A stretch of 28,973 bases of DNA from a virus, in IMG/VR virus record IMGVR_UViG_3300015366_000132, positions 1-28,973 of that record; one strand, written 5' to 3'. The notes under the pieces were generated by a model, which was given only the letters and a program-made list of their open reading frames with translations, had not been told where the DNA came from and made no database searches. Of this stretch, positions 1 through 7,136 are shown piece after piece (positions within the stretch are counted from its first letter, which is position 1; each line of letters starts with the position of its first letter). The position numbers were made by a program, and so were the translations under genes.

Positions 1-2
1 AA

Positions 3-2336
3 GACGTTTTCTTTACTAATAGAAGCGGAGCTTACAGCATAGCCCGCTCTGTGCGATTGCGTTCTAGTGCTAGTGCTTATTTGAATAGGACTCCTGCTAC
101 AGCAACTAACCGCAAAACTTTTACTTGGAGTGGTTGGGTTAAGCGAGGTATTTTAGGTTCTGCTCAAGCATTGTTTGAATCTGGTAATGGGGCTGGCATT
201 TATACATTGTTTTGGTTTACAAGCTCAGACCAAATTCAACTATTACAGGATAATGGTGGTGGTGGTGTTCTTACTATTACAACTAATGCAGTATTTCGTG
301 ACCCTTCAGCTTGGTATCATGTCGTTATTGCAATTGACACAACCCAAGCAACGTCAAACAATAGAACAATTATTTATATTAACGGTATAAATCAACCACT
401 TACTTATTCAACGCAATTATCGCAAAATGCTGATACATGGGTTAATTTTACTTATCAACATCGGTTAGGTGTTAGAACAGGTGGTACTTCTTACTTTGAC
501 GGCTACCTAACCGAAATCAACTTTATTGACGGTCAAGCCCTAACTCCATCATCGTTTGGAACAACCAACACTACAACAGGTGTATGGCAACCTATAAAGT
601 ACACAGGTACTTATGGGACAAACGGGTTTTATCTGAACTTTGGTAACAATGCTTCTACGACAACGCTTGGCTACGATACGTCTGGCAACGGAAACAACTG
701 GACACCCAACAACATCAGCGTGACTGCTGGCGTGACCTACGACAGCATGATCGACGTGCCTACGATGTGGGCTGATGGTGGGAATGGGCGTGGGAATTAT
801 GCTGTTCTGAACCCCTTACAAACTAGCAACCTGCCATCGCCAACGATTACTGTCGCTGATGGGAACCTAAAAGTAACGTTCGGCAATACAACGCAGAACG
901 GCATTTGCAACAGCACTATTTTCCCGCAGTCGGGGCAGTTCTATTGCGAAGCAACGCTGACCACAGTCGGTTCGAATTATCCGTTTGCTGGGCTGATACC
1001 AATCACAGCCAACGTAAATGGTGCGGTAAACTCATCAATCGCTTTCTTCTCGTCTAACTGGATTGGAAACGGGACTATCGCGGCCAATGACGTTATCGGC
1101 ATGGCGTTTGACGCGACCAACGGCACGTTGCAGTTTTATAAAAACGGCGCGACGAGCGGGTCGCAGATTACAGGTATCACGGGGCAATGGTGCTTTGCTG
1201 TGAGCGGCTTTAACGGTTGCGTGTGGAGCGCCAACTTCGGTCAACGTCCCTTCGCCTACACACCACCTACAGGCTTCAATGCACTGAACACCCAAAACCT
1301 ACCCACGCCTACAATTAGCAATGGTGCTAATTACATGGCGGCTAGTACATACACAGGTACAGGGTCAACATTAACAATATCAAATAGTACAAACAATCCT
1401 GCTGGAATTACGTTTCAGCCTGACTTTGTGTGGGTAAAAGGCAGAAGTGGTGCTACTGACCATGCGTTGTATGACTCTGTGCGAGGAACTACTTTAGACT
1501 TGGTAAGCAACAGTACGGCAGCAGAGACTACACAAACAACAGGTTTGACAGCGTTTGGCAGCACAGGATTTACTGTTGGTGCTTTGGCAAAGATGAACAC
1601 AAGTTCTGCTACTTATATCGGCTGGCAATGGAAGGCAGGTGGCACATCCTCATCCAACACTAACGGCTCTATCACATCTACTGTAAGTGCTGGTGCTACG
1701 CAAGGCTTTAGCGTGGTGACTTATACAGGTACAGGTGCTAACGCTACTGTGGGTCATGGGCTTGGTGTCCAACCTAAGTTGGTAATTGTTAAACAGCGCA
1801 ACGGTGTGACAAACTGGGCAGTAAACCACGTTGGAATTTGGTCTACTGGACAGGGTGTCATGTATTTGAATTTGACTAACGCAAATTCTAACGATGCGAC
1901 ATTTTGGAACAGCACTAACCCTACATCAACCAATATTTACTTGGGAACCAATGCCTCTGTAAACGGGAATACAAACACCTATGTAGCCTACTGCTTCTCA
2001 GAAGTCGCTGGCTACTCTGCGTTTGGCTCATACACAGGCAACGGTTCTACTGATGGTCCATTTGTGTTCACAAACTTTCAACCACGTTGGGTAATGGTTA
2101 AGCGTACTGACAGCACATCTGATTGGTATATTTGGGATACATCAAGAGACACATACAACGTAGAGTCAGCCACATTGCTTGCAGACACTTCTGGTGCAGA
2201 AACATCAGCTACATCCATAGATGGACTTTCTAATGGTTTCAAATGTCGTTCTGCAACAGTTGTTAATGCTTCTGGTGGGACATACATTTATGCGGCATTT
2301 GCATCTTCGCCGTTTAAGCTAAGTTTGGCGAGGTGA
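3..2336 (+). CDS. Tail fibre / receptor-binding protein with LamG-like and SPRY-like domains (5' end cut by window edge)
   Basis: The frame is open to the left edge and reads D-V-F-F-T-N-R-S-G-A-Y-S before the GTG at 51. That sequence is typical of the first residues of this fibre family, so the true start probably lies just outside the window. Residues about 1-185 form a LamG/concanavalin-like lectin domain (AYLNRTP, W-x-G-W-V-K-R-G, Y-F-D-G-Y-L-T-E). About 220-420 look like a SPRY domain (F-Y-C-E-A, G-M-A-F-D-A, W-C-F-A-V-S-G). About 425-760 hold repeated modules, each opening with Y-T-G-(T/N)-G and containing a V-W-V-K or V-M-V-K strand, as in the C-termini of many uncultured-phage fibres. 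It should sit at the tail tip and bind a surface glycan (inference). The middle third is visibly richer in G and C than the flanks. The stop overlaps the next gene by 4 bases. Confidence 0.85.
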   Translation, partial: DVFFTNRSGAYSIARSVRLRSSASAYLNRTPATATNRKTFTWSGWVKRGILGSAQALFESGNGAGIYTLFWFTSSDQIQLLQDNGGGGVLTITTNAVFRDPSAWYHVVIAIDTTQATSNNRTIIYINGINQPLTYSTQLSQNADTWVNFTYQHRLGVRTGGTSYFDGYLTEINFIDGQALTPSSFGTTNTTTGVWQPIKYTGTYGTNGFYLNFGNNASTTTLGYDTSGNGNNWTPNNISVTAGVTYDSMIDVPTMWADGGNGRGNYAVLNPLQTSNLPSPTITVADGNLKVTFGNTTQNGICNSTIFPQSGQFYCEATLTTVGSNYPFAGLIPITANVNGAVNSSIAFFSSNWIGNGTIAANDVIGMAFDATNGTLQFYKNGATSGSQITGITGQWCFAVSGFNGCVWSANFGQRPFAYTPPTGFNALNTQNLPTPTISNGANYMAASTYTGTGSTLTISNSTNNPAGITFQPDFVWVKGRSGATDHALYDSVRGTTLDLVSNSTAAETTQTTGLTAFGSTGFTVGALAKMNTSSATYIGWQWKAGGTSSSNTNGSITSTVSAGATQGFSVVTYTGTGANATVGHGLGVQPKLVIVKQRNGVTNWAVNHVGIWSTGQGVMYLNLTNANSNDATFWNSTNPTSTNIYLGTNASVNGNTNTYVAYCFSEVAGYSAFGSYTGNGSTDGPFVFTNFQPRWVMVKRTDSTSDWYIWDTSRDTYNVESATLLADTSGAETSATSIDGLSNGFKCRSATVVNASGGTYIYAAFASSPFKLSLAR

Positions 2337-2815
2337 GAATGGGAAAACTAATTGACATGGTTAAGCAAAAGTTTGGCAGACTCACCGTTAAGGAAAGAGC
2401 GTCAAATGATGGAACTCGTGCAAGATGGTTGTGTATATGTGATTGCGGCAAAGAACTTGTTGTTTGTGGAAAAAAGTTAAGAACAAGCCATACAAGGTCA
2501 TGCGGTTGTTATCGTGCTGAAGTTACTTGTCCACAACAAGGCAAAGCAAATTTGAAGCATGGACAATCCCGCACTAAAGGATACGCAAGATTTCACAGCA
2601 GATTGCGTGAAATTGCAGAAATAAAGCAAAGACCAAGCTGGGCAAACATGAACAAGATTCGTGAAATTTACGTTAATCGACCAGAGGGATACCATGTTGA
2701 CCACATTATTCCTTTGCGTGGAAAAACAGTATCAGGACTTCATGTTGAAAACAACTTGCAATATTTGCCAGCTTTGGAAAACATGAAGAAACACAACACA
2801 TTTAAAGGAATCTAA
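2333..2815 (+). CDS. HNH homing-type endonuclease
   Basis: This 160-residue protein has an N-terminal zinc-ribbon module of the common form F-G-R-L-T-V (14-19) followed by W-L-C-I-C-D-C-G (32-39) and S-C-G-C (56-59). At the C-terminus is an HNH core: H-V-D-H-I-I-P-L (121-128), then N140/N141 and N150 with K/H residues after it. This is the usual architecture of free-standing phage HNH endonucleases that nick DNA and spread to related phages. The GTG at 2333 overlaps the fibre stop (GTGA). ATG at 2339 is an alternative start, but the GAGGTGA before it lies too close for a normal ribosome site. The gene splits the fibre from its likely assembly partner, as expected of a mobile intron-less nuclease. 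The specific target is unknown. Confidence 0.85.
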   Translation: MRMGKLIDMVKQKFGRLTVKERASNDGTRARWLCICDCGKELVVCGKKLRTSHTRSCGCYRAEVTCPQQGKANLKHGQSRTKGYARFHSRLREIAEIKQRPSWANMNKIREIYVNRPEGYHVDHIIPLRGKTVSGLHVENNLQYLPALENMKKHNTFKGI

Positions 2816-3271
2816 ATGTTTTTACTTAATAACGTTCCACTCCCCATCGACACACCATTTGAAATAAATGGTACGCAATTCCCTGCCAATTGGCTACGTT
2901 TAACTTCTATTGAAGAAAAGAACGCTATTGGTATTACAGAGGTTGCAGACCCTGTAGGATGGGATGATAGATTTTACTGGGGTGTAGACCATCCTAAAGA
3001 CTTAACCCAATTAAAGGCTACATGGACTAACTGGGCTAATGATACGGTTTGGAATCTGCTACAAAAGACAGATTACATGGACTTTAGACATTTGTCTGAT
3101 ACAGGGTATACCGCACCTACCGCATGGGTTACATGGAGAGCCTCTATTAGAGAACAACTAAAGACTGTTAAATCTAACATTGCTTCTGCTACAGATGTTC
3201 CTACACTACAGACAGCTATTGCGGTTACTTGGACACCAGACCCAGATGAAAATAAACTTGTGCAGGATTAA
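2816..3271 (+). CDS. Tail fibre assembly-like accessory protein
   Basis: The 151-residue protein opens with L-L-N-N-V-P-L-P-I-D-T-P-F and N-W-L-R-L-T-S, followed by D-D-R-F-Y-W-G. The C-terminal half is helical and contains L-L-Q-K-T-D-Y-M-D-F-R and W-V-T-W-R-A-S-I-R-E-Q-L. The pattern (L-L-x-x-T-D-W/Y, then Y/W-R-x-x-I-R) is what phage tail-assembly-chaperone and DUF4376-like proteins show beside fibre genes. A role as chaperone or adaptor of the flanking fibres is inferred from this and from position. The ATG follows the HNH stop directly and has AAGGAA just upstream inside the HNH gene. No transmembrane segment or signal peptide is seen. Confidence 0.6.
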   Translation: MFLLNNVPLPIDTPFEINGTQFPANWLRLTSIEEKNAIGITEVADPVGWDDRFYWGVDHPKDLTQLKATWTNWANDTVWNLLQKTDYMDFRHLSDTGYTAPTAWVTWRASIREQLKTVKSNIASATDVPTLQTAIAVTWTPDPDENKLVQD

Positions 3272-3330
3272 TAAATGGATCAAAGTGTTAGTAATCCCAC
3301 AATTTCAACAGCATTTAAATAGGAAAAACC

Positions 3331-4116
3331 ATGTCAGCATCAGGTTACACACCAATACTTATATACGCTAGTGGTACAACCACTAACGTTCCTTCAGCCT
3401 CTAATCTGACTAGTGGATCAACTGGTGCTGAACTGGCAATAAATTATTATGACGGCAAATTGTTCTACAAGGACAATTCGGGCGCTGTTCAAGTTTTGGC
3501 AACTAAATCGTCGGCAAGTGGTAGTTTTACCAATGTAACTGTAGGCGGTACTCTAGCGGTAACAGGAACAACAACTTGTACTGGGGCGGTAGCATTAAAC
3601 GGAGGTGGAACATCAACTACCCCAACTTCTGGAGATAACACAACAAAGATTGCTACAACCTCATTTGTTACTACTGCTTTACAGGCAATTTACCCAGTTG
3701 GCTCTATTTACATGAACACCTCAAGCAGTACCAATCCAGGTACTTTATTTGGGTTTGGTACATGGGTGGCTTTAGCGGCTGGTCAAATGTTACTTGGGAA
3801 TGGTGGTGGATACACAGCGGGTACGACAGGCGGTTCATCTACGACCACAATTGGTTTAGCTAATCTTCCAGCCCACGATCACTCTATTACAGATAAGCAA
3901 CACAACCACAATTACCAAGCACCAAGTGGCGCGCTCCCACAATCTGGAAGCTCAACAAATGTATATACGTCCACAACAACTACCGCCACAACCTCTGCAT
4001 ACACAGGAATTACTGCGACAAACACTACTCAGTCTGGTGGAACGGCTTTTGCTAATACGGCAATGACAACCATTTCCCCGTACTTGGTCGTATACATGTG
4101 GCAACGTACTGCATAA
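3331..4116 (+). CDS. Short tail fibre with phage collar domain
   Basis: The 261-residue protein begins with a beta-rich attachment region (T-P-I-L-I-Y-A-S-G, A-E-L-A-I-N-Y-Y-D-G-K-L-F-Y-K-D) common at the N-terminus of podovirus fibres. A Thr/Ser/Gly-rich repeat shaft follows (about 60-115). The C-terminal collar-type domain starts at Y-P-V-G-S-I-Y-M-N (about 121) with F-G-F-G-T-W-V. It then has the histidine-rich L-P-A-H-D-H-S and H-N-H-N-Y segment that coordinates metal in short tail fibres of T4 gp12 type. It ends in a Thr/Ala-rich tip closing with S-P-Y-L-V-V-Y-M-W-Q-R-T. It is probably a second receptor-binding fibre. About 60 bases of short non-coding sequence separate it from the preceding gene. 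Confidence 0.75.
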   Translation: MSASGYTPILIYASGTTTNVPSASNLTSGSTGAELAINYYDGKLFYKDNSGAVQVLATKSSASGSFTNVTVGGTLAVTGTTTCTGAVALNGGGTSTTPTSGDNTTKIATTSFVTTALQAIYPVGSIYMNTSSSTNPGTLFGFGTWVALAAGQMLLGNGGGYTAGTTGGSSTTTIGLANLPAHDHSITDKQHNHNYQAPSGALPQSGSSTNVYTSTTTTATTSAYTGITATNTTQSGGTAFANTAMTTISPYLVVYMWQRTA

Positions 4117-4159
4117 GGGTGAGCCTGCTACCCAATCTTAGCGGGAACGGAGAATGAAG

Positions 4160-4330
4160 ATGGAAAAACTGCAAATTTCAACACAATTATTAAATAACAT
4201 TTTGGGATACTTGGGGGATCGTCCTTATAAAGAGACGTATCAACTTATTGAGGCAATCCAGACTGAGGCTAAAAATCAGATTTCTGCGCCAGAAAACGCG
4301 ATTGAATCGCACCCTGAACAGGCAAGTTAA
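4160..4330 (+). CDS. Small conserved-looking phage protein, 56 residues
   Basis: This short frame encodes a soluble, mostly helical peptide starting M-E-K-L-Q-I-S-T-Q-L-L-N-N-I-L-G-Y-L-G with R-P-Y-K-E-T-Y-Q-L-I-E-A-I-Q after it. Similar small proteins (Q-L-L-N-x-x-L-x-Y-L-G-x-R-P-Y) recur between fibre and lysis genes in related phages as far as I recall; their function is unknown. I chose ATG 4160 because GGAG at 4149-4152 sits seven bases upstream. The in-frame ATG at 4154 would leave one base. The stop is two bases before the next start, consistent with co-translation with the lysis block. Confidence 0.65.
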   Translation: MEKLQISTQLLNNILGYLGDRPYKETYQLIEAIQTEAKNQISAPENAIESHPEQAS

Positions 4331-4332
4331 TC

Positions 4333-4548
4333 ATGGGCGATGTGCATGAATTAGCTAATGAAACTGACAAGAAACTAGCAGTCCACGAGGCTGTTTGTGC
4401 ACAGCGTTATGCTGAGATTCAAAAGCGGTTTGACGACGGTTCTAAAAGAATGAAGCGCATAGAGCACATGCTTTATGTAATTGGTGCTTGCGTTCTATTG
4501 GGTCCAGGCGCCGCGGCTGAATTAATTCATAAGCTATTTGGGTTTTAA
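4333..4548 (+). CDS. Holin-like (XhlA-type) membrane protein
   Basis: The 71-residue protein has an N-terminal charged helix (residues 5-45, E-L-A-N-E-T-D-K-K-L-A-V-H-E to K-R-M-K-R-I-E), likely a coiled coil. One C-terminal membrane segment follows (about 46-62, M-L-Y-V-I-G-A-C-V-L-L-G-P-G) and a short tail. This is the layout of haemolysin XhlA-like and similar phage proteins beside holins. Its position at the head of the lysis block supports a role in membrane permeabilisation, but the sequence does not prove it is the holin. The start is two bases after the preceding stop. Confidence 0.55.
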   Translation: MGDVHELANETDKKLAVHEAVCAQRYAEIQKRFDDGSKRMKRIEHMLYVIGACVLLGPGAAAELIHKLFGF

Positions 4549-4559
4549 AAATTGAGTTT

Positions 4560-5255
4560 TTGCTTTTATTCCAAGCCGCCAATGCCGCATTCACAGGCAT
4601 TAAAGAGCTTTGTTCTATGTACAACGAAGGGAAAGCCCTTGTAAAAGATGTACAAAAGACTATTGGGGACGTTAAGCAGATTGGCAAGGAGGTTACAGGA
4701 ATTTGGAAATGGATTACAAGCTTATTTGCGGAATCAACTACAGATTTGGGAAGTCCGCAAGAGTCTAAGCCGAAGAAGAAAGAAAAAGTAAAGTTTGATG
4801 AAAAAGCAATTTATGCGGAAATCGGTGATCAGTTGGTAGCATTCTTTAAGAATTACAAAGCTTGTGCAGATGCGATTAGAGCAGAGGAAGAGCGGATAGA
4901 GAAGATATACGATCCAGACGGTGAAACATATGAGGTGGCGATTCGGTTAGTCATGGCAAAGACGCAGTTAGAAGACATGAGGATCAATCTGACTGAGTAC
5001 ATGATTTATCACGTTCCTCCAGAGTTAAAAGATCTTTATTCCCGTGTTAATGAAATGATTGGTACTGTAAAGACAAAGCAGGAATTGGCAAGAAAAGCAG
5101 AGATAAGGAAAAAAGCTCAGAAAGACGCAGAGGCTAGAGAGTTGGCTGATAGGGCTTGGTTTTTGAGTGCTTGCACAGTAATGATAGTTTTCGTGGCAAT
5201 ATATATAGCAGGACTGATGTGGGCAATAAATCGGATGAGTCATGGAAGTACGTGA
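4560..5255 (+). CDS. Membrane-anchored helical protein of unknown function
   Basis: The protein is about 231 residues and mostly helical and charged. Residues 1-60 hold L-L-F-Q-A-A-N-A-A and a conserved-looking E-L-C-S-M-Y-N-E-G-K-A-L segment. The middle is Lys/Glu-rich (P-K-K-K-E-K-V-K-F-D). A probable coiled coil (about 150-195) precedes one C-terminal membrane helix (about 201-222). I do not recognise a characterised family, though similar proteins occur in phage lysis regions. The start is unsettled. There is no ATG: TTG 4560 is the first ordinary candidate and ATT 4551 (I-E-F-L-L) is in frame upstream, neither with a clear ribosome site. A tail-anchored topology with a cytoplasmic coiled coil is inferred. 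Confidence 0.6.
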   Translation: MLLFQAANAAFTGIKELCSMYNEGKALVKDVQKTIGDVKQIGKEVTGIWKWITSLFAESTTDLGSPQESKPKKKEKVKFDEKAIYAEIGDQLVAFFKNYKACADAIRAEEERIEKIYDPDGETYEVAIRLVMAKTQLEDMRINLTEYMIYHVPPELKDLYSRVNEMIGTVKTKQELARKAEIRKKAQKDAEARELADRAWFLSACTVMIVFVAIYIAGLMWAINRMSHGST

Positions 5256-5419
5256 TTGTTATAGTCATATTGTGTTTGCTATTTGTGCTGATACTGCCTG
5301 TGATTGGTTTTATGTACATGGAGATACATCAAGAAAGAATTTTGATTGCTAACGATATAAAGCGAATGGAAAAGTTAAAGAAAGAGTTTGAGCGTCAAAA
5401 AGAAAAGAGGGAAGAATGA
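5219..5419 (+). CDS. Small single-pass membrane protein with basic coiled coil
   Basis: From GTG 5219 the 66-residue product has a short polar N-terminus, one strong membrane segment (about 12-35, V-I-V-I-V-I-L-C-L-L-F-V-L-I-L-P-V) and a highly charged helix ending K-R-E-E. AGGA at 5210-5213 lies five bases before the GTG. A longer TTG start at 5156 would place a polar stretch with no ribosome site in front. It overlaps the preceding gene by 37 bases and the next by 4 (ATGA). The topology matches an inner-membrane spanin, but a clear Rz follows downstream, so this may be an extra lysis or membrane protein of unknown role. Confidence 0.6.
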   Translation: MGNKSDESWKYVIVIVILCLLFVLILPVIGFMYMEIHQERILIANDIKRMEKLKKEFERQKEKREE

Positions 5420-5649
5420 GAATATGCGCTTTACTGATTATTTTGTTAGCGGGTTGCCAAGACCAGTACCGCTACTTTTGCCAAGACCCTGACAACTTCA
5501 GTAATGCTCGTTGCCAAAAGCCCCGTTGTGAGTTTACTCAAGACTGCCCAGAATACCTTGTAGCCCCTGTATTGGAGAAGAAAATTGAAGGAAATCTTGT
5601 TACTTCTGTTAACCCCCAACCCCAATCGGGAGCGGTTAACTGCCGATGA
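5416..5649 (+). CDS. Small cysteine-rich outer-membrane lipoprotein
   Basis: The 77-residue protein has a lipoprotein signal peptide, M-R-I-C-A-L-L-I-I-L-L-A-G-C, with lipobox L-A-G-C and lipidated Cys14. The mature part contains six more cysteines in the pattern F-C-Q-D-P, R-C-Q-K-P-R-C-E, D-C-P-E, plus one near the C-terminus, suggesting disulfides in the periplasm. It is translationally coupled (ATGA) to the membrane protein before it, so the pair could be a second spanin-like unit. It lacks the proline-rich mature region of a classic Rz1, and a better Rz1 exists at 6247. Its 3' end overlaps the next gene by 65 bases in another frame. Confidence 0.65.
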   Translation: MRICALLIILLAGCQDQYRYFCQDPDNFSNARCQKPRCEFTQDCPEYLVAPVLEKKIEGNLVTSVNPQPQSGAVNCR

Positions 5650-6055
5650 GATAGAAGCCCGTACACGGTCTTTTGTCATTGTGGTGGTTACTTTAATACT
5701 ATTTTTTATAGTAGTAACGCTCATATATAGCGTGATGTTTGTGTCTCAGCCTATTAAATCTATGGCTCCAATTGACCAGGCTTTCACTAAGATGCTGAAC
5801 GACATTGTATTGCTCATTGTGGGCGGTATAGGTGGGATTATGACCAAAGGGCTGACCAATGAGGCTACAGCCATGATGAACAACGTGAAGGGTGGGAAGG
5901 ATGCTTATGTAGCGCCACCTCCTCCCCCAATACAAAACATTACCGTATCGGCCCCAGCCAACTGGACGCCTCCACCTGCTCCCACATCCCAAGCTACACT
6001 AGAGGCTGATCATGAGCGTGAGCGTATGGCGCAAGCGAGGGCAGAACATGTTTAA
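5585..6055 (+). CDS. Two-helix membrane protein, holin candidate
   Basis: The product is 156 residues. The start is TTG, supported by GGAGA at 5574-5578 with six bases of spacing. The N-terminus reads L-L-L-L-L-T-P-N-P-N-R-E-R-L-T-A-D-E-I-E. Two membrane segments follow, about 29-53 (S-F-V-I-V-V-V-T-L-I-L-F) and 75-92 (I-V-L-L-I-V-G-G-I-G-G-I). The C-terminal half is hydrophilic with a poly-proline stretch (P-P-P-P-P-I) and a charged end (E-A-D-H-E-R-E-R). Two helices plus a charged C-terminus next to Rz and the endolysin make it a plausible class II-type holin, though larger than usual. The family function is not something I can confirm. It overlaps Rz by 8 bases. Confidence 0.6.
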   Translation: MKEILLLLLTPNPNRERLTADEIEARTRSFVIVVVTLILFFIVVTLIYSVMFVSQPIKSMAPIDQAFTKMLNDIVLLIVGGIGGIMTKGLTNEATAMMNNVKGGKDAYVAPPPPPIQNITVSAPANWTPPPAPTSQATLEADHERERMAQARAEHV

Positions 6056-6512
6056 CCCCTGGTTAATTATTGGTGCAATATCAACTTTTATAGGAGTGTA
6101 TTTCTATGGACATCATGCAGGCTATCAACAACGCGTTGACGAAGATCAAGCAGAAATTATCAGACTTAATGGCGAAGCTCGCGCCAAAGAAGCCGAACTA
6201 AATCAAAAGATAGCCGTAGCAACGACGGCTTTAAGAAAGGCAAAAGATGATGTTAAGACCAAGCAAGCTAGTACCGATGCTCGCATTGACTCTGGCGAGT
6301 TGCGGTTACCTCAAGCCACCTGTGGTGTACCAGCCAATCCAGGTACCCCCGCTGTCGCAGGAGATACAGCCAATGACGCCCAATCTCAACGAGAGGTTCT
6401 TAAAGCTATTAACGGATACACAGTCGAAGGGGACACAGCAATCATCTCCCTCAACGCCTGTATCAAGCAATACAACAGCGTCAGAGAAACGGTGAATAAG
6501 GGGGTCAAATGA
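6048..6512 (+). CDS. Rz: Rz-like inner-membrane spanin
   Basis: From ATG 6048, preceded by GAGGG with seven-base spacing, the 154-residue protein has an N-terminal membrane anchor (P-W-L-I-I-G-A-I-S-T-F-I-G-V-Y-F-Y-G-H-H-A-G). A periplasmic coiled coil (E-I-I-R-L-N-G-E-A-R-A-K-E-A-E-L-N-Q) follows, then a globular C-terminal part with two cysteines. This is the standard layout of i-spanins, which pair with an outer-membrane lipoprotein to fuse the two membranes in the last step of Gram-negative lysis. The partner Rz1 gene is nested inside it in the +1 frame. An earlier in-frame ATG at 6012 is less likely because it would add a charged extension and lacks a good ribosome site. Confidence 0.85.
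   Translation: MFNPWLIIGAISTFIGVYFYGHHAGYQQRVDEDQAEIIRLNGEARAKEAELNQKIAVATTALRKAKDDVKTKQASTDARIDSGELRLPQATCGVPANPGTPAVAGDTANDAQSQREVLKAINGYTVEGDTAIISLNACIKQYNSVRETVNKGVK
6247..6495 (+). CDS. Rz1: Rz1-like outer-membrane spanin lipoprotein, embedded within Rz
   Basis: The frame lies wholly inside Rz in a different reading frame. Its 82-residue product starts M-M-L-R-P-S-K-L-V-P-M-L-A-L-T-L-A-S-C, a lipoprotein signal with lipobox L-A-S-C (Cys19). The mature segment is proline-rich (Y-L-K-P-P-V-V-Y-Q-P-I-Q-V-P-P-L-S), then a Ser/Thr-rich tail. Nesting, lipobox and prolines are the three hallmarks of Rz1 o-spanins known from lambda. The product should sit in the inner leaflet of the outer membrane and contact the Rz C-terminus. 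A chance overlapping frame is unlikely to show all three hallmarks together. Confidence 0.8.
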   Translation: MMLRPSKLVPMLALTLASCGYLKPPVVYQPIQVPPLSQEIQPMTPNLNERFLKLLTDTQSKGTQQSSPSTPVSSNTTASEKR

Positions 6513-7105
6513 TTGGTGCGGATCAACTTCAAAAGCTGGGGATTGGTGCCGAATGGGTAGACCCTCTTAATTCAACCTTTAGCAAATTTGGAATAGATGA
6601 TGCTCATAAACAAGCGGCTTTTATCGGACAGTGCTCACACGAGTGCAACAAGTTCAGAACTCTTGAAGAGAATCTATCGTACAGCGCTGAGACGTTACAA
6701 CGGTTATTCGGACATAAATTTAAGCCCGAAGAGATTCAACTCTATTCTCGTAATCCCCAAAAAATCGGTAACAGAATCTACGCAAACCGTATGGGCAACA
6801 GAGACGAGGCAAGTGGGGACGGGTTCTTGTACCACGGTCGGGGGTGCATCCAGCTTACAGGACACGACAATTACTACCACTTCGGACAAAGCGTTGGACA
6901 AGACTTTGTAAAGAATCCCACCCTAGTAGCTCAACCTATGTGGGCGGCGATGTCAGCAGGCTGGTTCTGGTCTACGCATGGTTGTAACCAATTGGCAGAG
7001 TCCGAGAACTGGGAAGGATTGACCAAGCGCATCAATGGCGGAACATTTGGTTTAAATGAGCGAATTGCTCTGACTAAACATGCCCTTGAAGTTATGGTCA
7101 GGTAG
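6509..7105 (+). CDS. GH19 chitinase-like endolysin
   Basis: The 198-residue protein matches the glycoside hydrolase 19 endolysin pattern: A-A-F-I-G-Q-C-S-H-E-C-N-K-F (37-49, Glu45 the likely general acid), L-E-E-N-L-S-Y-S-A (52-60, Glu54 a candidate second carboxylate), R-I-Y-A-N-R-M-G-N-R (89-98), then G-D-G-F-L-Y-H-G-R-G-C-I-Q-L-T-G (103-118) and R-I-N-G-G (174-178). It cleaves the glycan strands of peptidoglycan. There is no signal peptide or membrane helix, so it should depend on a holin for release. It overlaps Rz by 4 bases, closing the lysis block. A 31-base gap follows before the connector gene. Confidence 0.9.
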   Translation: MIGADQLQKLGIGAEWVDPLNSTFSKFGIDDAHKQAAFIGQCSHECNKFRTLEENLSYSAETLQRLFGHKFKPEEIQLYSRNPQKIGNRIYANRMGNRDEASGDGFLYHGRGCIQLTGHDNYYHFGQSVGQDFVKNPTLVAQPMWAAMSAGWFWSTHGCNQLAESENWEGLTKRINGGTFGLNERIALTKHALEVMVR

Positions 7106-7136
7106 TGGGACAATAGGCTAACTATAAAGGGCAACA

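Noticed and set aside
3274-3321. A 15-codon frame (M-D-Q-S-V-S-N-P) between the assembly-like gene and the collar fibre
   Set aside because: It has a weak GGA upstream and fits the gap, but it is too short to support without conservation data.
4124-4145. Imperfect hairpin CCTGCTA/TAGCGGG before the 56-residue gene
   Set aside because: There is no U-tract and one wobble pair. It is too small to call a terminator or regulatory element.
6012-6047. Upstream ATG for the Rz gene
   Set aside because: It would add a charged N-terminal extension before the membrane anchor and lacks a ribosome site, whereas ATG 6048 has GAGGG at normal spacing.
7106-7136. Possible promoter before the connector gene (TATAAA)
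   Set aside because: There is no -35 at usable spacing and the gap is only 31 bases, so read-through from the lysis genes is simpler.
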